Assembly: GCF_004784465.1 (NCBI RefSeq)
Contig: NZ_SRRU01000008.1
Coordinates: forward strand, 248,001 to 312,000
DNA from: Streptomyces griseoluteus
GTDB taxonomy: Bacteria; Actinomycetota; Actinomycetes; Streptomycetales; Streptomycetaceae
DNA length: 64,000 nucleotides
Reading direction: 5' to 3'
In this document: positions 51,504-60,219 of the stretch, piece by piece
Position numbering within the stretch: position 1 is the stretch's first letter
How the letters are laid out: the number at the start of each line of letters is the position of its first letter
Made by a program: the position numbers and the translations under genes
Notes under the pieces: generated by a model
Databases searched by the model: none
Told to the model about the DNA's origin: nothing
Seen by the model: the letters and a program-made list of their open reading frames with translations, nothing else

Positions 51504-52258
51504 GCACCGCGACCGCGCCCGCCTGGGCGGCCTCCGACCCGTACGCCACCGCGCTGCGCACCGGCCGGGGCCCGCTGTTCCTGCGGCGCGGCGACGGCTG
51601 GCTGCTGCCGCTGGACGTGGAGCGCTGGTGCGCGGCGGCCGACGCCGTGGACCGGGCGGTGCTGGACCGCTGCGAAGGGACCGTGCTCGACGTGGGCTGC
51701 GGCCCCGGCCGGCTGGTGGCCGAACTCGCCGCGCGCGGCCGCAGCGCCCTGGGCGTCGATGTGAGCGAGGCAGCGGTGGCCCGTACCCACACGCTCGGTG
51801 GGCAGGCGCTGCACCGCTCGGTGTTCGACCCGCTGCCCGGCGAGGGAAGCTGGGGCACGGTGCTGCTCATGGACGGCAATGTGGGCATCGGCGGCGATGT
51901 GACCGCCCTGCTGGCCCGGATGCGTGAACTCCTGCGTAGCGACGGCCTGTTGGTCGTCGAGACGGTGCCGGGAGACGTGGACGAGCGGGCCCGGGTATGC
52001 GTGGTGGACGTGACGCACGGCGGGGGAGCGGTGGGCGAGCCGTTCCCCTGGGCCCGCATCGGCACCCCCGCGCTGCTGGAACTCGCGCGGCGCGGGGGCT
52101 GGCCGGAGACCGTTCAGTGGACGGACGGCGAGCGGTGCTTCGTGGCCCTGCGCAGCCGCAGGACGAGCAGCAGGGCGGAGCCGCCGAAGAGGACGGCCGT
52201 GATGAGCAGCCAGCGGAGCAGGAACACGTCCGGGTCGAGCCCGGTGGCCGACCGGTAG
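51500..52258 (+). CDS. Class I SAM-dependent methyltransferase
   Basis: A 252-residue methyltransferase. Motif I is VLDVGCGPGRLVAEL at about residue 62, followed by LGVDVSEAAV. A late strand reads GLLVVETVPGDVDE. The ATG overlaps the DUF2064 stop by four bases, so the three genes from 50120 form an operon. The last 48 codons (from about 52114) are Arg/Ser-rich and overlap the convergent membrane-protein gene on the other strand by 145 bases. That tail looks like read-through of a lost stop rather than a domain. Confidence 0.9.
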   Translation: MSTATAPAWAASDPYATALRTGRGPLFLRRGDGWLLPLDVERWCAAADAVDRAVLDRCEGTVLDVGCGPGRLVAELAARGRSALGVDVSEAAVARTHTLGGQALHRSVFDPLPGEGSWGTVLLMDGNVGIGGDVTALLARMRELLRSDGLLVVETVPGDVDERARVCVVDVTHGGGAVGEPFPWARIGTPALLELARRGGWPETVQWTDGERCFVALRSRRTSSRAEPPKRTAVMSSQRSRNTSGSSPVADR

Positions 52259-52569
52259 CGGTCGGCCGACAGGCCGAGGATCAGCGGGCACCACACCAGG
52301 AGCGTCAGCCCGGACAGCACGGCGGGCACGCGTACGTACAGCGTCCACCGCGCGGCGGTCCCGGCCCGCAGCGCGCGGTCGAGCGCGGAGTAGAGCGGCA
52401 GCAGCACCAGGTCGTGCAGCAGCGCCGCCCCCACGAACCAGAGGACCACCCCCAGCCAGTCGCCGGAGAGCAGCCGTACCCCGGCGTAGGCGACGAGCGC
52501 GAACGAGCAGACCAGCAACAGCAGTTGCAGCGGACTGCCGAGCGGGACACGGAAGGTCGGCAGGCGCAT
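52114..52569 (-). CDS. Small four-helix membrane protein
   Basis: A 151-residue integral membrane protein with four hydrophobic helices (about 15-35, 40-60, 82-102 and 117-137), Arg-rich loops and a basic tail. Not recognised as a named family. The start codon overlaps the stop of the molybdopterin oxidoreductase gene by one base (TGATG on the minus strand), so the two proteins are coupled. It might serve as a membrane partner or quinone-side subunit of that enzyme; this is a guess from gene order. It overlaps the methyltransferase tail by 145 bases. Confidence 0.8.
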   Translation of the reverse strand: MRLPTFRVPLGSPLQLLLLVCSFALVAYAGVRLLSGDWLGVVLWFVGAALLHDLVLLPLYSALDRALRAGTAARWTLYVRVPAVLSGLTLLVWCPLILGLSADRYRSATGLDPDVFLLRWLLITAVLFGGSALLLVLRLRRATKHRSPSVH

Positions 52570-53801
52570 CACAGATCTCCGAAGGTCAGCCGGCCCACCC
52601 ACTTGGTGTTGTGGACGCCGGGAGCGGCGGGCACGATGATCCGCGCCGGATAGCCGTGGTCGGGGGACAGCTCCTCGCCGTTGACGTACAGGGCGAGCAG
52701 GGAACGCGGGTCGGACACCTGGTTGGCACGCAACGCCGCCCGCCGGAAAGCACCGTGCCGCTGGAGCGATTCCACGAGCACGTCGGGCGGACCGCCCTCG
52801 TAGCCGGCGAGCGCGGCGAGGTCGCGCAGCCGCACCCCGCGCCACCACTGGTCCGCCGTGGACCACCCCTCGACGCAGGCGATCGGCAGCGACGAGCTGT
52901 GCTGCGGCATACGGAGCAGCTCGGCCCGGCTGAGCCGGACCGTGCCGGCCGGGCCGGTGAGGACAAGGCGCCAGGCGTCCGGATGGGTGTCGGCGGCGGT
53001 GATCCCGGCGTAGCGGGCCGTCTTGTTGATCTGGAAACCGTTCGGGCCGCCACCGGGATCGGCCCCGCCGTGCGGAGCGAGCAGCGCGGTACGGCGCAGC
53101 GGCCCGCCGAGGCTCTGCCCCACCGTCGTCACGAACAGCAGCAGCGAACCCCCGCCGACCAGCCACAGTGCGCCCCGCCGGGAGACGGTGGGCGGGGCAG
53201 GTCGGGGCGCTTCCAACTCCGCCTCGTCTCGCCGTCGTGCGCGAACGGCACGCACCGCCGTCGGAGCCCGCAGCGCCGCATGGACGACGAACGCGGCGAT
53301 GAACACCCAGGCGCCGTAGAAGTGCAGGGGATAGAAGGAGCCGGGAAAGACGTACTCCAGCTGGATGTTGAGCAACCCGGTGACGAACTGGAACAGCGCG
53401 CCACCCACCAGGAGCAGCAGCGAGACCCGCTCCAGCGCGTGCGCCACCGAACGGGCCGGCGGCAGCGTGAACAGCTTCGGCACCACGGACCACAGCTTGG
53501 CCAGCAGGACCGGGACCAGCACCACGCCCAGCGTGACGTGGACGCCCTGGCTCAGCCGGTACAGCCAGGACGGCCCGGCCGGCCAGTCGAAGAGGTAGAA
53601 GCCGAGCACCCCCTTGTCCGGGGTCGTGTCGTTCACCGGTGAGAGGTCCGGGTTGTAGGCGGCGTACGACACCAGGCCGGTCACGAACAGCACGCTGATG
53701 CCGCCGAGCAGCACCAGCCCGAGCACCGCCGTGAACCAGGTGCCGCGCAAGGGGCTGCGCCAGAAGTGGGAAGAGGTGGGAAGCCGGGGATCGTCGCGCA
53801 T
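52569..53801 (-). CDS. Cytochrome b561-like / molybdopterin-binding oxidoreductase fusion
   Basis: A 410-residue membrane enzyme. The first 200 residues hold four or five helices with conserved histidines (QGVHVTLG, PLHFYGAWVF, FVVHAAL) like a b561-type heme anchor. A further helix near 225 leads to an extracytoplasmic sulfite-oxidase-type molybdopterin domain: LPIACVEGWSTADQWWRGVRL contains the Cys expected to ligate molybdenum, and HNTKWVGRL ends the protein. The substrate is unknown. ATG 53801 follows a TACGGT -10 box by six bases (leaderless). It is coupled to the small membrane protein and divergent from the 53915 gene. Confidence 0.87.
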   Translation of the reverse strand: MRDDPRLPTSSHFWRSPLRGTWFTAVLGLVLLGGISVLFVTGLVSYAAYNPDLSPVNDTTPDKGVLGFYLFDWPAGPSWLYRLSQGVHVTLGVVLVPVLLAKLWSVVPKLFTLPPARSVAHALERVSLLLLVGGALFQFVTGLLNIQLEYVFPGSFYPLHFYGAWVFIAAFVVHAALRAPTAVRAVRARRRDEAELEAPRPAPPTVSRRGALWLVGGGSLLLFVTTVGQSLGGPLRRTALLAPHGGADPGGGPNGFQINKTARYAGITAADTHPDAWRLVLTGPAGTVRLSRAELLRMPQHSSSLPIACVEGWSTADQWWRGVRLRDLAALAGYEGGPPDVLVESLQRHGAFRRAALRANQVSDPRSLLALYVNGEELSPDHGYPARIIVPAAPGVHNTKWVGRLTFGDL

Positions 53802-53807
53802 GCCCCG

Positions 53808-53813
53808 ACCGTA
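53808..53813 (-). promoter_or_regulatory. -10 box of a leaderless promoter for the oxidoreductase gene
   Basis: On the minus strand TACGGT ends six bases before ATG 53801. No ribosome site is visible. Confidence 0.5.
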
Positions 53814-53850
53814 GGCCCGGCAGCACCCCGGAACGGGCCCGCGACCCATG

Positions 53851-53870
53851 ACGAAACGCTGACGTCCGGC
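53851..53870 (+). promoter_or_regulatory. 20-bp motif in a divergent promoter region (copy 3)
   Basis: ACGAAACGCTGACGTCCGGC, matching copy 2 in 19 of 20 positions. It lies between the start sites of the oxidoreductase and the multi-pass membrane protein, 32 bases before the latter's -10 box. Confidence 0.65.
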
Positions 53871-53902
53871 CCGGAAGGGGGACCGGGGCCGCCCCTACGG
53901 CC

Positions 53903-53908
53903 TAGCGT
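53903..53908 (+). promoter_or_regulatory. -10 box of a leaderless promoter for the multi-pass membrane protein
   Basis: TAGCGT ends six bases before GTG 53915; no ribosome site is present. Confidence 0.5.
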
Positions 53909-53914
53909 GCCGAT

Positions 53915-55252
53915 GTGATCCCCCGCGAGCCCCACACCCCCCGCCGTGACCTGTACGCCGCGGCGGCAGCCGTCCTGCTGGTGACCGCCGCCGTCCTGGT
54001 CGGCCGTCACATCCAGGACGCCCACCACACCCTGTTCGTGCACTGGCCCCCGCTCTTCGCCGACTGGGACCCGCACGTCGGCCCCGGCACCCCGGCCGCG
54101 CTGATCCTCGCGGCCGCCGCAGTGGCGTACGGTCCCACGCTCGCCGCCCGGCTCCCCTGGCGGGCCCTGCCCTGGGTGGCCTGGGCCGCGTCCGCCGCCT
54201 GGAGCGTCTCCCTCGCCCTGGTCGACGGCTGGCACGACGGCATCGCCACCCGGCTCACCACCGCGAACGAATACCTCCAGGTCATCGGCCGCTTCCACGA
54301 CATCCCGGCCACCCTGCGCGGCTTCGACGGCCATATCCTCGCGGGCGTCCCCGGCAACTGGCCCGCCCATGTCGCCGGCCATCCGCCCGCCGCCACGCTC
54401 ACCTTCGTCCTGCTGGACCGGATCGGGCTGGGCGGGGGCGGCTGGGCCGGGATGTGGTGCGTGGTGCTGGGCGCGTCCGCCTCCGCCGCGGTGCTGGTCG
54501 CCGTACGCGCGCTGGCGGACGAGCGCCTCGCCCGGCGGGCGGCGCCCTTCCTGGTGTTCGCCCCGGCCGCGGTCTGGATGGGCTCCTCGGCCGACGCCTA
54601 CTTCGCCGCGGTGGCCGCCTGGGCACTGGCCTGCCTCGCGCTCGCCCTCACCCGGCGTTCACTGCTGTGGGCGGCCGCCTCCGGTCTGCTGGCCGGTCTG
54701 ACCGGCTATCTCTCCTACGGCCTCACCCTGATCGCCCTGATCGGCCTCGCGGTACTCGTCCTCGCCCGCGCGGACCTCCGGGCCCGCCCCCTGCTCGTGC
54801 TGCCCTTCCTGGCCGGGCTGGCCGTCACCCCCGTGGTGTTCGGCCTGCTCGGCTTCAACTGGTGGACGGCATACCACCTGCTGGTGACCCGCTACTACCA
54901 GGGCGTCGGCGGCACGCGCCCCTACAGCTACTGGATCTGGGCCAACCTCGCCTGCGCCGCGATCATCACCGGCCCGGCGACGGCAGCGGCCCTCCCGCGC
55001 ACCGTGGGCTCCCTCGTCCACCGCGGCGACCGCCCCGCCACCCGCCTTGCCCTGATCGTCTGCGCGGCCCTGGCCGCCCTGCTGATCGCGGACGTGTCCG
55101 GCATGAGCAAGGCGGAGACGGAACGCATCTGGCTCCCCTTCGCGGTGTGGCTGCTGGCCGCGTGCGCCCTGCTGCCCCGCCCCCGAGCCTGGCTCGCCGC
55201 CCAGGTGATCCTGGCCCTGCTGCTCAACCACCTTCTGCTGACGGGATGGTGA
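53915..55252 (+). CDS. Multi-pass membrane protein, probably a GT-C-type glycosyltransferase
   Basis: A 445-residue integral membrane protein with about ten to twelve helices. The first extracytoplasmic loop contains HWPPLFADWDPHVGP, with acidic residues in the position where GT-C enzymes hold their catalytic Asp, and a later loop contains HVAGHPPAATL. These features fit polyprenyl-phosphate-sugar-dependent transferases, consistent with the GT2 enzyme encoded nearby, but the match is weak and the family is not certain. The GTG start is set by a -10 box six bases upstream. It shares the 20-bp motif region with the divergent oxidoreductase. Confidence 0.75.
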   Translation: MIPREPHTPRRDLYAAAAAVLLVTAAVLVGRHIQDAHHTLFVHWPPLFADWDPHVGPGTPAALILAAAAVAYGPTLAARLPWRALPWVAWAASAAWSVSLALVDGWHDGIATRLTTANEYLQVIGRFHDIPATLRGFDGHILAGVPGNWPAHVAGHPPAATLTFVLLDRIGLGGGGWAGMWCVVLGASASAAVLVAVRALADERLARRAAPFLVFAPAAVWMGSSADAYFAAVAAWALACLALALTRRSLLWAAASGLLAGLTGYLSYGLTLIALIGLAVLVLARADLRARPLLVLPFLAGLAVTPVVFGLLGFNWWTAYHLLVTRYYQGVGGTRPYSYWIWANLACAAIITGPATAAALPRTVGSLVHRGDRPATRLALIVCAALAALLIADVSGMSKAETERIWLPFAVWLLAACALLPRPRAWLAAQVILALLLNHLLLTGW

Positions 55253-55264
55253 GACGCCCGGTGC

Positions 55265-55792
55265 TCAGGGCCGGTGGGAGAGGTCGAGTTGGTACCAACT
55301 CCCCGACCTGCCCCCGAGGTCGGCCGGACCGGCGGGACCGGTGCGGACGAACCCCGCCTTGAGCAGCACGCGCTGAGAGGCGATGTTCTCGTGGGCGGCG
55401 GCCGCGCGGAGGGTGTGCAGGGCGTGTCTGCCCGACGCCAGGGCGCACAACTCCCGTACGGCCGCGGTCGCCACGCCCCGCCCGCTGGCGTGCTCCGCCA
55501 CCCGGTAGCCGACCTCGGCGGTGCCGTCGGCGAGGTCGTAGAGGTTGAAGCGGCCAAGGACCGTGCCGGTCCCGGTGACGAGCAGGTAGAAGGCGCAGAC
55601 GCCGGCGGCCTGTTCGGCGAGGAGGGCGGTGTAGCGGTCGGTGAAGCGGGCGAAGTACTCGTCGCCCCGGTCGGGGACGGCGGCGGCGAAGTAGTCGCGG
55701 TTCGCCAGCTCGAACGCCAGCACGGCCGGGGCGAGTTCGGCGCTCAGTGGTTTGAGCGAGGGCGCCGCCCCGCCCCGCTCAGCGGCGGACAT
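55265..55792 (-). CDS. GNAT-family N-acetyltransferase (RimJ/RimL type)
   Basis: A 175-residue acetyltransferase. The acetyl-CoA loop is in EHASGRGVATAAVREL at about residues 100-115, preceded by GTAEVGYRV and followed by NIASQRVLLKAGFVRTG, which are the characteristic last strands of RimJ/RimL-like proteins. The substrate is probably a protein N-terminus or a small amine. ATG 55792 lies inside the end of the hydrolase gene (14-base overlap), so both are co-translated. It converges with the membrane-protein gene. Confidence 0.9.
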   Translation of the reverse strand: MSAAERGGAAPSLKPLSAELAPAVLAFELANRDYFAAAVPDRGDEYFARFTDRYTALLAEQAAGVCAFYLLVTGTGTVLGRFNLYDLADGTAEVGYRVAEHASGRGVATAAVRELCALASGRHALHTLRAAAAHENIASQRVLLKAGFVRTGPAGPADLGGRSGSWYQLDLSHRP

Positions 55793-56606
55793 CCACCGAG
55801 GCCAGGAAGTCGCCGATCAACGCGGTGAGCGCGGCGGGCTGTTCCAGTGTGCTGCTGTGCCCCGCCCCCGGCACCACCTCCAGCCGGGCCCCCTCGACGG
55901 CGGCCGCGATGCGCTCCGCGTCTGCGGGGGGAGTGGCCAGGTCGTCGGCGCCGACGGCGACCAGCGTGGGTAGCGAGATGCGACTCAACTCGGCGTGGCA
56001 GGGCTCCCGTTCGATGACTCCCAGCACGGCCTGGCGTATCCCGGCCCGCTCGCAGCGCCGCAGGCGGCGTACCCATTCGTCGATCACCGGCTTGCTCGCC
56101 GGGTCGGCCAGGAAACCGGGGCCGAACATCGCGGTCTTCACCTTCCCCAGCACCGGCCCGACGCCGGTGAACCGGTAGACGCGCGCCAGCAGCCGGTACT
56201 CGGCCGCCTTGTCCGACGGCTCGCCGTCCGCGCTCGTGTCCAACAGCGTGAGCGAGCGCAGGAGGTCGCCGTGCCGGGCCGCGATGCGCTGGCCGACGAA
56301 GCCGCCCATGGAGAGACCGACCCAGTGCACCGGCCCGAGGCCGAGGTGTCCGATCAGGGCGACGGCGTCGGCGGTCAGGGTGTCCATGTCGTACCCGGAC
56401 GGCGTCGCGGGGGTGTCGCCCTGGCCGCGCCAGTCCACGGTCACACAGCGGTACCGCTCCCGGAGCACCTCGATCTGCGGATGGAACATCCAGCCGCTGA
56501 ACAGCAGCCCGTGACCGAAGACGACGGCCGGCGCGTCCGGGCTGCCCGCAGGCGCGCCGGTGTCGGTGTAGGCGATCGCTGCGCCATTGACCTCGGCAGT
56601 GGGCAC
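55779..56606 (-). CDS. Alpha/beta-fold hydrolase
   Basis: A 275-residue hydrolase with the oxyanion region VFGHGLLFSGWMF, the nucleophile elbow GLSMGGFVGQ (Ser about 103), an acid in VAVGADDLATPP and the catalytic His in PGAGHSSTLEQP. It looks like a 3-oxoadipate enol-lactonase/general esterase. The start is GTG 56606 with AAGGAG seven bases upstream; the frame open to 57836 is antisense to selA and not coding. Substrate unknown. It is coupled to the GNAT gene. Confidence 0.92.
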   Translation of the reverse strand: MPTAEVNGAAIAYTDTGAPAGSPDAPAVVFGHGLLFSGWMFHPQIEVLRERYRCVTVDWRGQGDTPATPSGYDMDTLTADAVALIGHLGLGPVHWVGLSMGGFVGQRIAARHGDLLRSLTLLDTSADGEPSDKAAEYRLLARVYRFTGVGPVLGKVKTAMFGPGFLADPASKPVIDEWVRRLRRCERAGIRQAVLGVIEREPCHAELSRISLPTLVAVGADDLATPPADAERIAAAVEGARLEVVPGAGHSSTLEQPAALTALIGDFLASVDVRR

Positions 56607-56906
56607 GTGCGGCTCCTTCGCTCCAACAAGCGCTCCGCGAAGCGCCTCCGGTGGGAGCCGAGCATAGGGACGTACCGAGCCAATGGCACAGCGGCGTGCG
56701 CGAGTTGGATCCACTCCATCGCCTGCGCGAACGCGGGCACGACTTGCTGAGGCTGGGGTACCGCTTCCGGCCGCCGCTCGATCAGGTCCCACGCCGTCGT
56801 CGCTCAGAGTATTCCGGTGTGGCGCGGGCGGTGCATACCCGAACCCGGTCGTAGCCTGGCAAAGGGGACTTTGTCGTCGGCACGGCCGGAACAGGAGGGG
56901 CCCGAG
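56607..56906. other. Divergent intergenic region between the hydrolase and selA
   Basis: About 300 bases holding the promoters of both genes. A minus-strand frame (about 56620-56810) reads somewhat protein-like (VPAFAQAMEWIQLAHA) but has no ribosome site and runs into the hydrolase gene in another frame. It may be a gene remnant. Confidence 0.4.
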
Positions 56907-58241
56907 ATGGACCGCGAGCACGCTTCCGCCGCCCCGGCGGCGGACGAGCGGCGGCGGCTGCCGCGTACCGATGTGCTGCTGGCCGACCCCCGGCTGGACG
57001 CGGCGGCGGCGCGGCTCGGGCGACGGCTGGTCAAGGACGTGGTCGCCGGCGTGCAGGCCCAGGCGCGGAACGGCGAGGTGCCCGTCGCCGAGATCGCCGA
57101 CCGTGCGGTGGCCGCGCTGCCCGCCACCGCCTCCGCGCTGCGCCCCGTCATCAACGCGACGGGCGTCCTGCTCCACACCAACCTGGGCCGCGCCGCGCTC
57201 TCCGAGGCCGCCCGGGACGCCGTACTGGCCGCCTCCGGCACCACGGACGTGGAACTCGACCTCGGCACCGGCGTGCGTGCCCGGCGTGGCCGTTCCGCCC
57301 TCGACGCGCTGCTGCGGGCCGTACCGGCCGCCGAGGCCGCGCACGTCGTCAACAACGGCGCGGCCGCACTCGTGCTGGCCGCCACCGCGCTCGCGCGGGG
57401 CCGCGAGATCATCGTCAGCCGGGGCGAGATGGTGGAGATCGGGGACGGCTTCCGCCTGCCCGACCTGCTCGTCTCCACCGGCGCCCGGCTCCGCGAGGTC
57501 GGCACCACCAACCGCACCACCCCCGCCGACTACGCCGCCGCCGTCGGCCCGGACACCGGCTGCATCCTGAAGGTCCACCCCTCCAACTTCCGTGTCACCG
57601 GCTTCACCCGGGAGGCTTCCGTCGCCGAACTCGCCCAGCTCGGCGTGCCGGTGGTCGCTGACATCGGCTCGGGGCTGCTCACCCCGGAACCGGCGCTGCC
57701 CGACGAGCCCGACGCGACGAGCCGGCTGCGCGCCGGTGCCTCCCTGGTCACCGCCAGCGGCGACAAGCTGCTCGGCGGCCCCCAGTGCGGACTGCTGCTG
57801 GGCAACGCCGACCTCGTACGGACCCTGGCCCGGCACCCGCTGGCCCGCGCCCTGCGGGTCGACAAACTGACCCTCGCCGCACTGGAGGCGACGGTACGCG
57901 GCCCGCTGCCCCCGACCGTGAGCGCGCTGCGGGCCGACCCCCGGGCCCTCCGGGAGCGCGCGGAAAGGCTCGCCGGGACGCTGTTCGCCGATGGGATCGA
58001 CTGCCGGGCCGTGGACACCGAGGCGGTGGTCGGCGGGGGCGGAGCGCCGGGGGTGACGCTGCCGAGCGCCGCCGTCTCCCTGCCCGCCGCCTACGCGGCC
58101 CGGTTGCGTGGTACCGAGCCCGCCGTGATGGCCCGCGTCGAGGACGGCCGCTGCCTGCTGGACCTGCGGGCCGTACCCGAGGCCGCCGACGCCGAGCTGG
58201 CGGAGGCCGTACGCCGGGTCGCGCCGGGGACGGGGAGCTGA
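56907..58241 (+). CDS. selA: L-seryl-tRNA(Sec) selenium transferase
   Basis: A 444-residue PLP enzyme that converts Ser-tRNA(Sec) to Sec-tRNA(Sec) using selenophosphate. INATGVLLHTNLGRA at about residue 84, HVVNNGAAALVLA, and the PLP-binding ASGDKLLGGPQCG (Lys in GDK) are all clear SelA signatures. ATG 56907 follows ACAGGAGGGG; the longer frame to 56817 is not needed. selB begins three bases after the stop, so the genes form an operon. No selenoprotein gene is visible in the window; in actinomycetes the usual client is a formate dehydrogenase. Confidence 0.96.
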   Translation: MDREHASAAPAADERRRLPRTDVLLADPRLDAAAARLGRRLVKDVVAGVQAQARNGEVPVAEIADRAVAALPATASALRPVINATGVLLHTNLGRAALSEAARDAVLAASGTTDVELDLGTGVRARRGRSALDALLRAVPAAEAAHVVNNGAAALVLAATALARGREIIVSRGEMVEIGDGFRLPDLLVSTGARLREVGTTNRTTPADYAAAVGPDTGCILKVHPSNFRVTGFTREASVAELAQLGVPVVADIGSGLLTPEPALPDEPDATSRLRAGASLVTASGDKLLGGPQCGLLLGNADLVRTLARHPLARALRVDKLTLAALEATVRGPLPPTVSALRADPRALRERAERLAGTLFADGIDCRAVDTEAVVGGGGAPGVTLPSAAVSLPAAYAARLRGTEPAVMARVEDGRCLLDLRAVPEAADAELAEAVRRVAPGTGS

Positions 58242-58243
58242 CC

Positions 58244-59998
58244 GTGCACGTCATCGCCACCGCGGGCCACGTCGACCACGGCAAGTCCGCGCTGCTGCGC
58301 GCCCTGACCGGTATGGAGCCCGACCGCTGGGCCGAGGAACGGCGCCGGGGCATGACGATCGACCTCGGCTTCGTCTGGACCCGGCTGCCCGCAGCCGGGG
58401 ACATCGCCTTCGTGGACGTCCCCGGACACGAACGCCTCGTCGGGAACATGCTCGCCGGGGCCGGGCCCGTCCCGGCTGTCCTGTTCGTGGTCGCCGCCGA
58501 CCAGGGCTGGCAGCAGCAGTCCGAGGAGCACCTCGCCATCCTCGACGCGCTCGGCGTACGGCACGGCGTCCTCGCCGTCACCCGCAGCGACCTGGCCGAC
58601 CCGGACGCGGTCCGCACGGAGGCCCTGGCCCGGATCGGGGAGTCCTCCCTCGGGAAGGTGCCGAGCGTCGACGTCAGCGCGGTGACCGGGCAGGGGCTCG
58701 ACACCCTGCGCGACGCGCTGGCCCGGCTCGCCGGTGAGCTGCCGATGCCCGACCGCGAGGCGGACGTACGGCTGTGGGTGGACCGGGCGTTCACCGTGCG
58801 CGGCCATGGCACGGTCGTGACCGGCACCCTCGGCGCGGGCACCCTTCGCGTCGGTGACCGTCTCCGGCTCGCCCGCGACGGAGCTTTGTTGCGGGTGCGC
58901 GGGCTGGAGTGTCTCAAGGAGCCCCGGCAGGAGGCCGGCGCGGTGGCCAGGGTGGCCGTCAACGTCGGCGGGCCCGGCGCCGGGACACTGGGCCGGGGGG
59001 ACGCCCTGCTCACGCCGGACCGCTGGCTGACCACCGACACCGTGGACGTACGGCTCCGCGGCGACCCGGCCTCCGACCTGCCCCGCGAACTCACCCTGCA
59101 CGTCGGCTCGTCGGCCGTTCCGGTGACCGTCCGCCCGCTGGGAGAGGACACCGCGCGGCTGCGGCTCGGCACCTGCTTGCCGCTGCGTGTCGGAGACCGC
59201 GCGCTGCTGCGGGACCCCGGCCGGCACAGCATCCCGGCGGGCGTCACCGTCCTCGACGTCCGCCCGCCCCGGCTCACCCGGCGGGGGGCGGCCGCCGCGC
59301 GGGACGAGGAGCTGCGGGAGGCGGACGCCGCCGGGGAATTGCGCAGGCGCGGGCTGATCCGCCGTTCCGAGCTGCTCGCCATGGGCGTGACCCCGCCCGC
59401 CGAACCGGTCACCGGGGACTGGCTGGCCGACCCGGACCACTGGGCGAGACTGGGCGAGTGCCTCGGCACGGTGGTCGAGGAGCATGCCGCCCGGCACCCG
59501 CTGGACCCCGGCCTGCCCCTGGAGGCAGCCCGCCAGGCGCTCGGCCTGCCCGAACGAAGCCTCGTAGAAGCGCTGTCGGCGGAGTCGGCCGAGCTGCGGT
59601 ACAGCGAAGGCCGGCTCTACGGCAGCCAGGCGGGGCCCAGCCTGCCGCCCCGGATCGCGGCGGCCGTGGAGGCCGTGCGCGCGGACCTCGCCCGACAGCC
59701 GTTCCGCGCGCCCGAGGCCGACCGGCTGGCGGAACTCGGACTGGACGCCAAGCTGCTGGCTGCCGCCGAGGCGGCCGGGGCGCTGCTGCGGATCGACCGG
59801 CACATCGTGCTGCTGCCCGGCGCGGACGCCGAGGCCGCCGCCGTCCTCGCGGAACTGGAGCAGCCCTTCACCACCAGCCAGGCCCGCCGCGCGCTGGACA
59901 CCACCCGCCGGGTGGCCGTCCCGCTGCTGGAGTACCTGGACCGGCACGGCCGCACCGAGCGACTGGACGGCACGCTGCGCCGCTGCCGGGCACGGTGA
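58244..59998 (+). CDS. selB: Selenocysteine-specific elongation factor
   Basis: A 584-residue translation GTPase. The N-terminus IATAGHVDHGKSALLRALTG is the G1 loop, DVPGHERLVGNML is G3, and the G4 box reads TRSD in place of TKxD. The two beta-barrel domains follow (RGHGTVVTGTL). The C-terminal 230 residues are the winged-helix repeats that bind the SECIS hairpin of mRNA. It delivers Sec-tRNA to UGA codons. GTG 58244 is used; the open frame further upstream overlaps selA and is not coding. Confidence 0.96.
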   Translation: MHVIATAGHVDHGKSALLRALTGMEPDRWAEERRRGMTIDLGFVWTRLPAAGDIAFVDVPGHERLVGNMLAGAGPVPAVLFVVAADQGWQQQSEEHLAILDALGVRHGVLAVTRSDLADPDAVRTEALARIGESSLGKVPSVDVSAVTGQGLDTLRDALARLAGELPMPDREADVRLWVDRAFTVRGHGTVVTGTLGAGTLRVGDRLRLARDGALLRVRGLECLKEPRQEAGAVARVAVNVGGPGAGTLGRGDALLTPDRWLTTDTVDVRLRGDPASDLPRELTLHVGSSAVPVTVRPLGEDTARLRLGTCLPLRVGDRALLRDPGRHSIPAGVTVLDVRPPRLTRRGAAAARDEELREADAAGELRRRGLIRRSELLAMGVTPPAEPVTGDWLADPDHWARLGECLGTVVEEHAARHPLDPGLPLEAARQALGLPERSLVEALSAESAELRYSEGRLYGSQAGPSLPPRIAAAVEAVRADLARQPFRAPEADRLAELGLDAKLLAAAEAAGALLRIDRHIVLLPGADAEAAAVLAELEQPFTTSQARRALDTTRRVAVPLLEYLDRHGRTERLDGTLRRCRAR

Positions 59999-60012
59999 CG
60001 GACGAGAGGAGT

Positions 60013-60108
60013 TGGCGGAGACGGATGGGAATCGAACCCACCTGCCCGAGTTGCTCGGACACCTCGGTTTTGAAGACCGGGAGGGCCACCAGGCACCCTT
60101 ACGCCTCC
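60013..60108 (-). tRNA. selC: tRNA-Sec (anticodon UCA)
   Basis: On the minus strand a 96-nt sequence starts GGAGGCG and ends GCCA. It has a long variable arm (CCGAG-CAA-CTCGG), a T-loop TTCGATT and an anticodon loop CTTCAAA with UCA at 60073-60071. The size and the long acceptor and extra arms are those of tRNA(Sec). It lies between selB and selD but on the opposite strand, so it has its own promoter. CCA is encoded. The plus-strand frame across it is not a protein. Confidence 0.93.
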
Positions 60109-60219
60109 CCGCCGGCCGTCTGGGAGATGCGGCGGCCGTACGGCCATGGAACCGCCGCCTCCCCACCACAGTCAACGCGCCACACGGCACCCACCCTTCC
60201 CACGAGGACTGATACAGCC

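Noticed and set aside
52114..53826. Single long minus-strand frame covering the oxidoreductase and the small membrane protein
   Set aside because: Only its last part is coding; the oxidoreductase lies in another frame with clear domains.
56441..56740. Minus-strand frame before the hydrolase gene with a helical-looking stretch
   Set aside because: It continues into the hydrolase gene in the wrong frame and lacks a ribosome site; at most a remnant.
60012..60212. Plus-strand open frame over the selC region
   Set aside because: It is the complement of the tRNA(Sec) gene.
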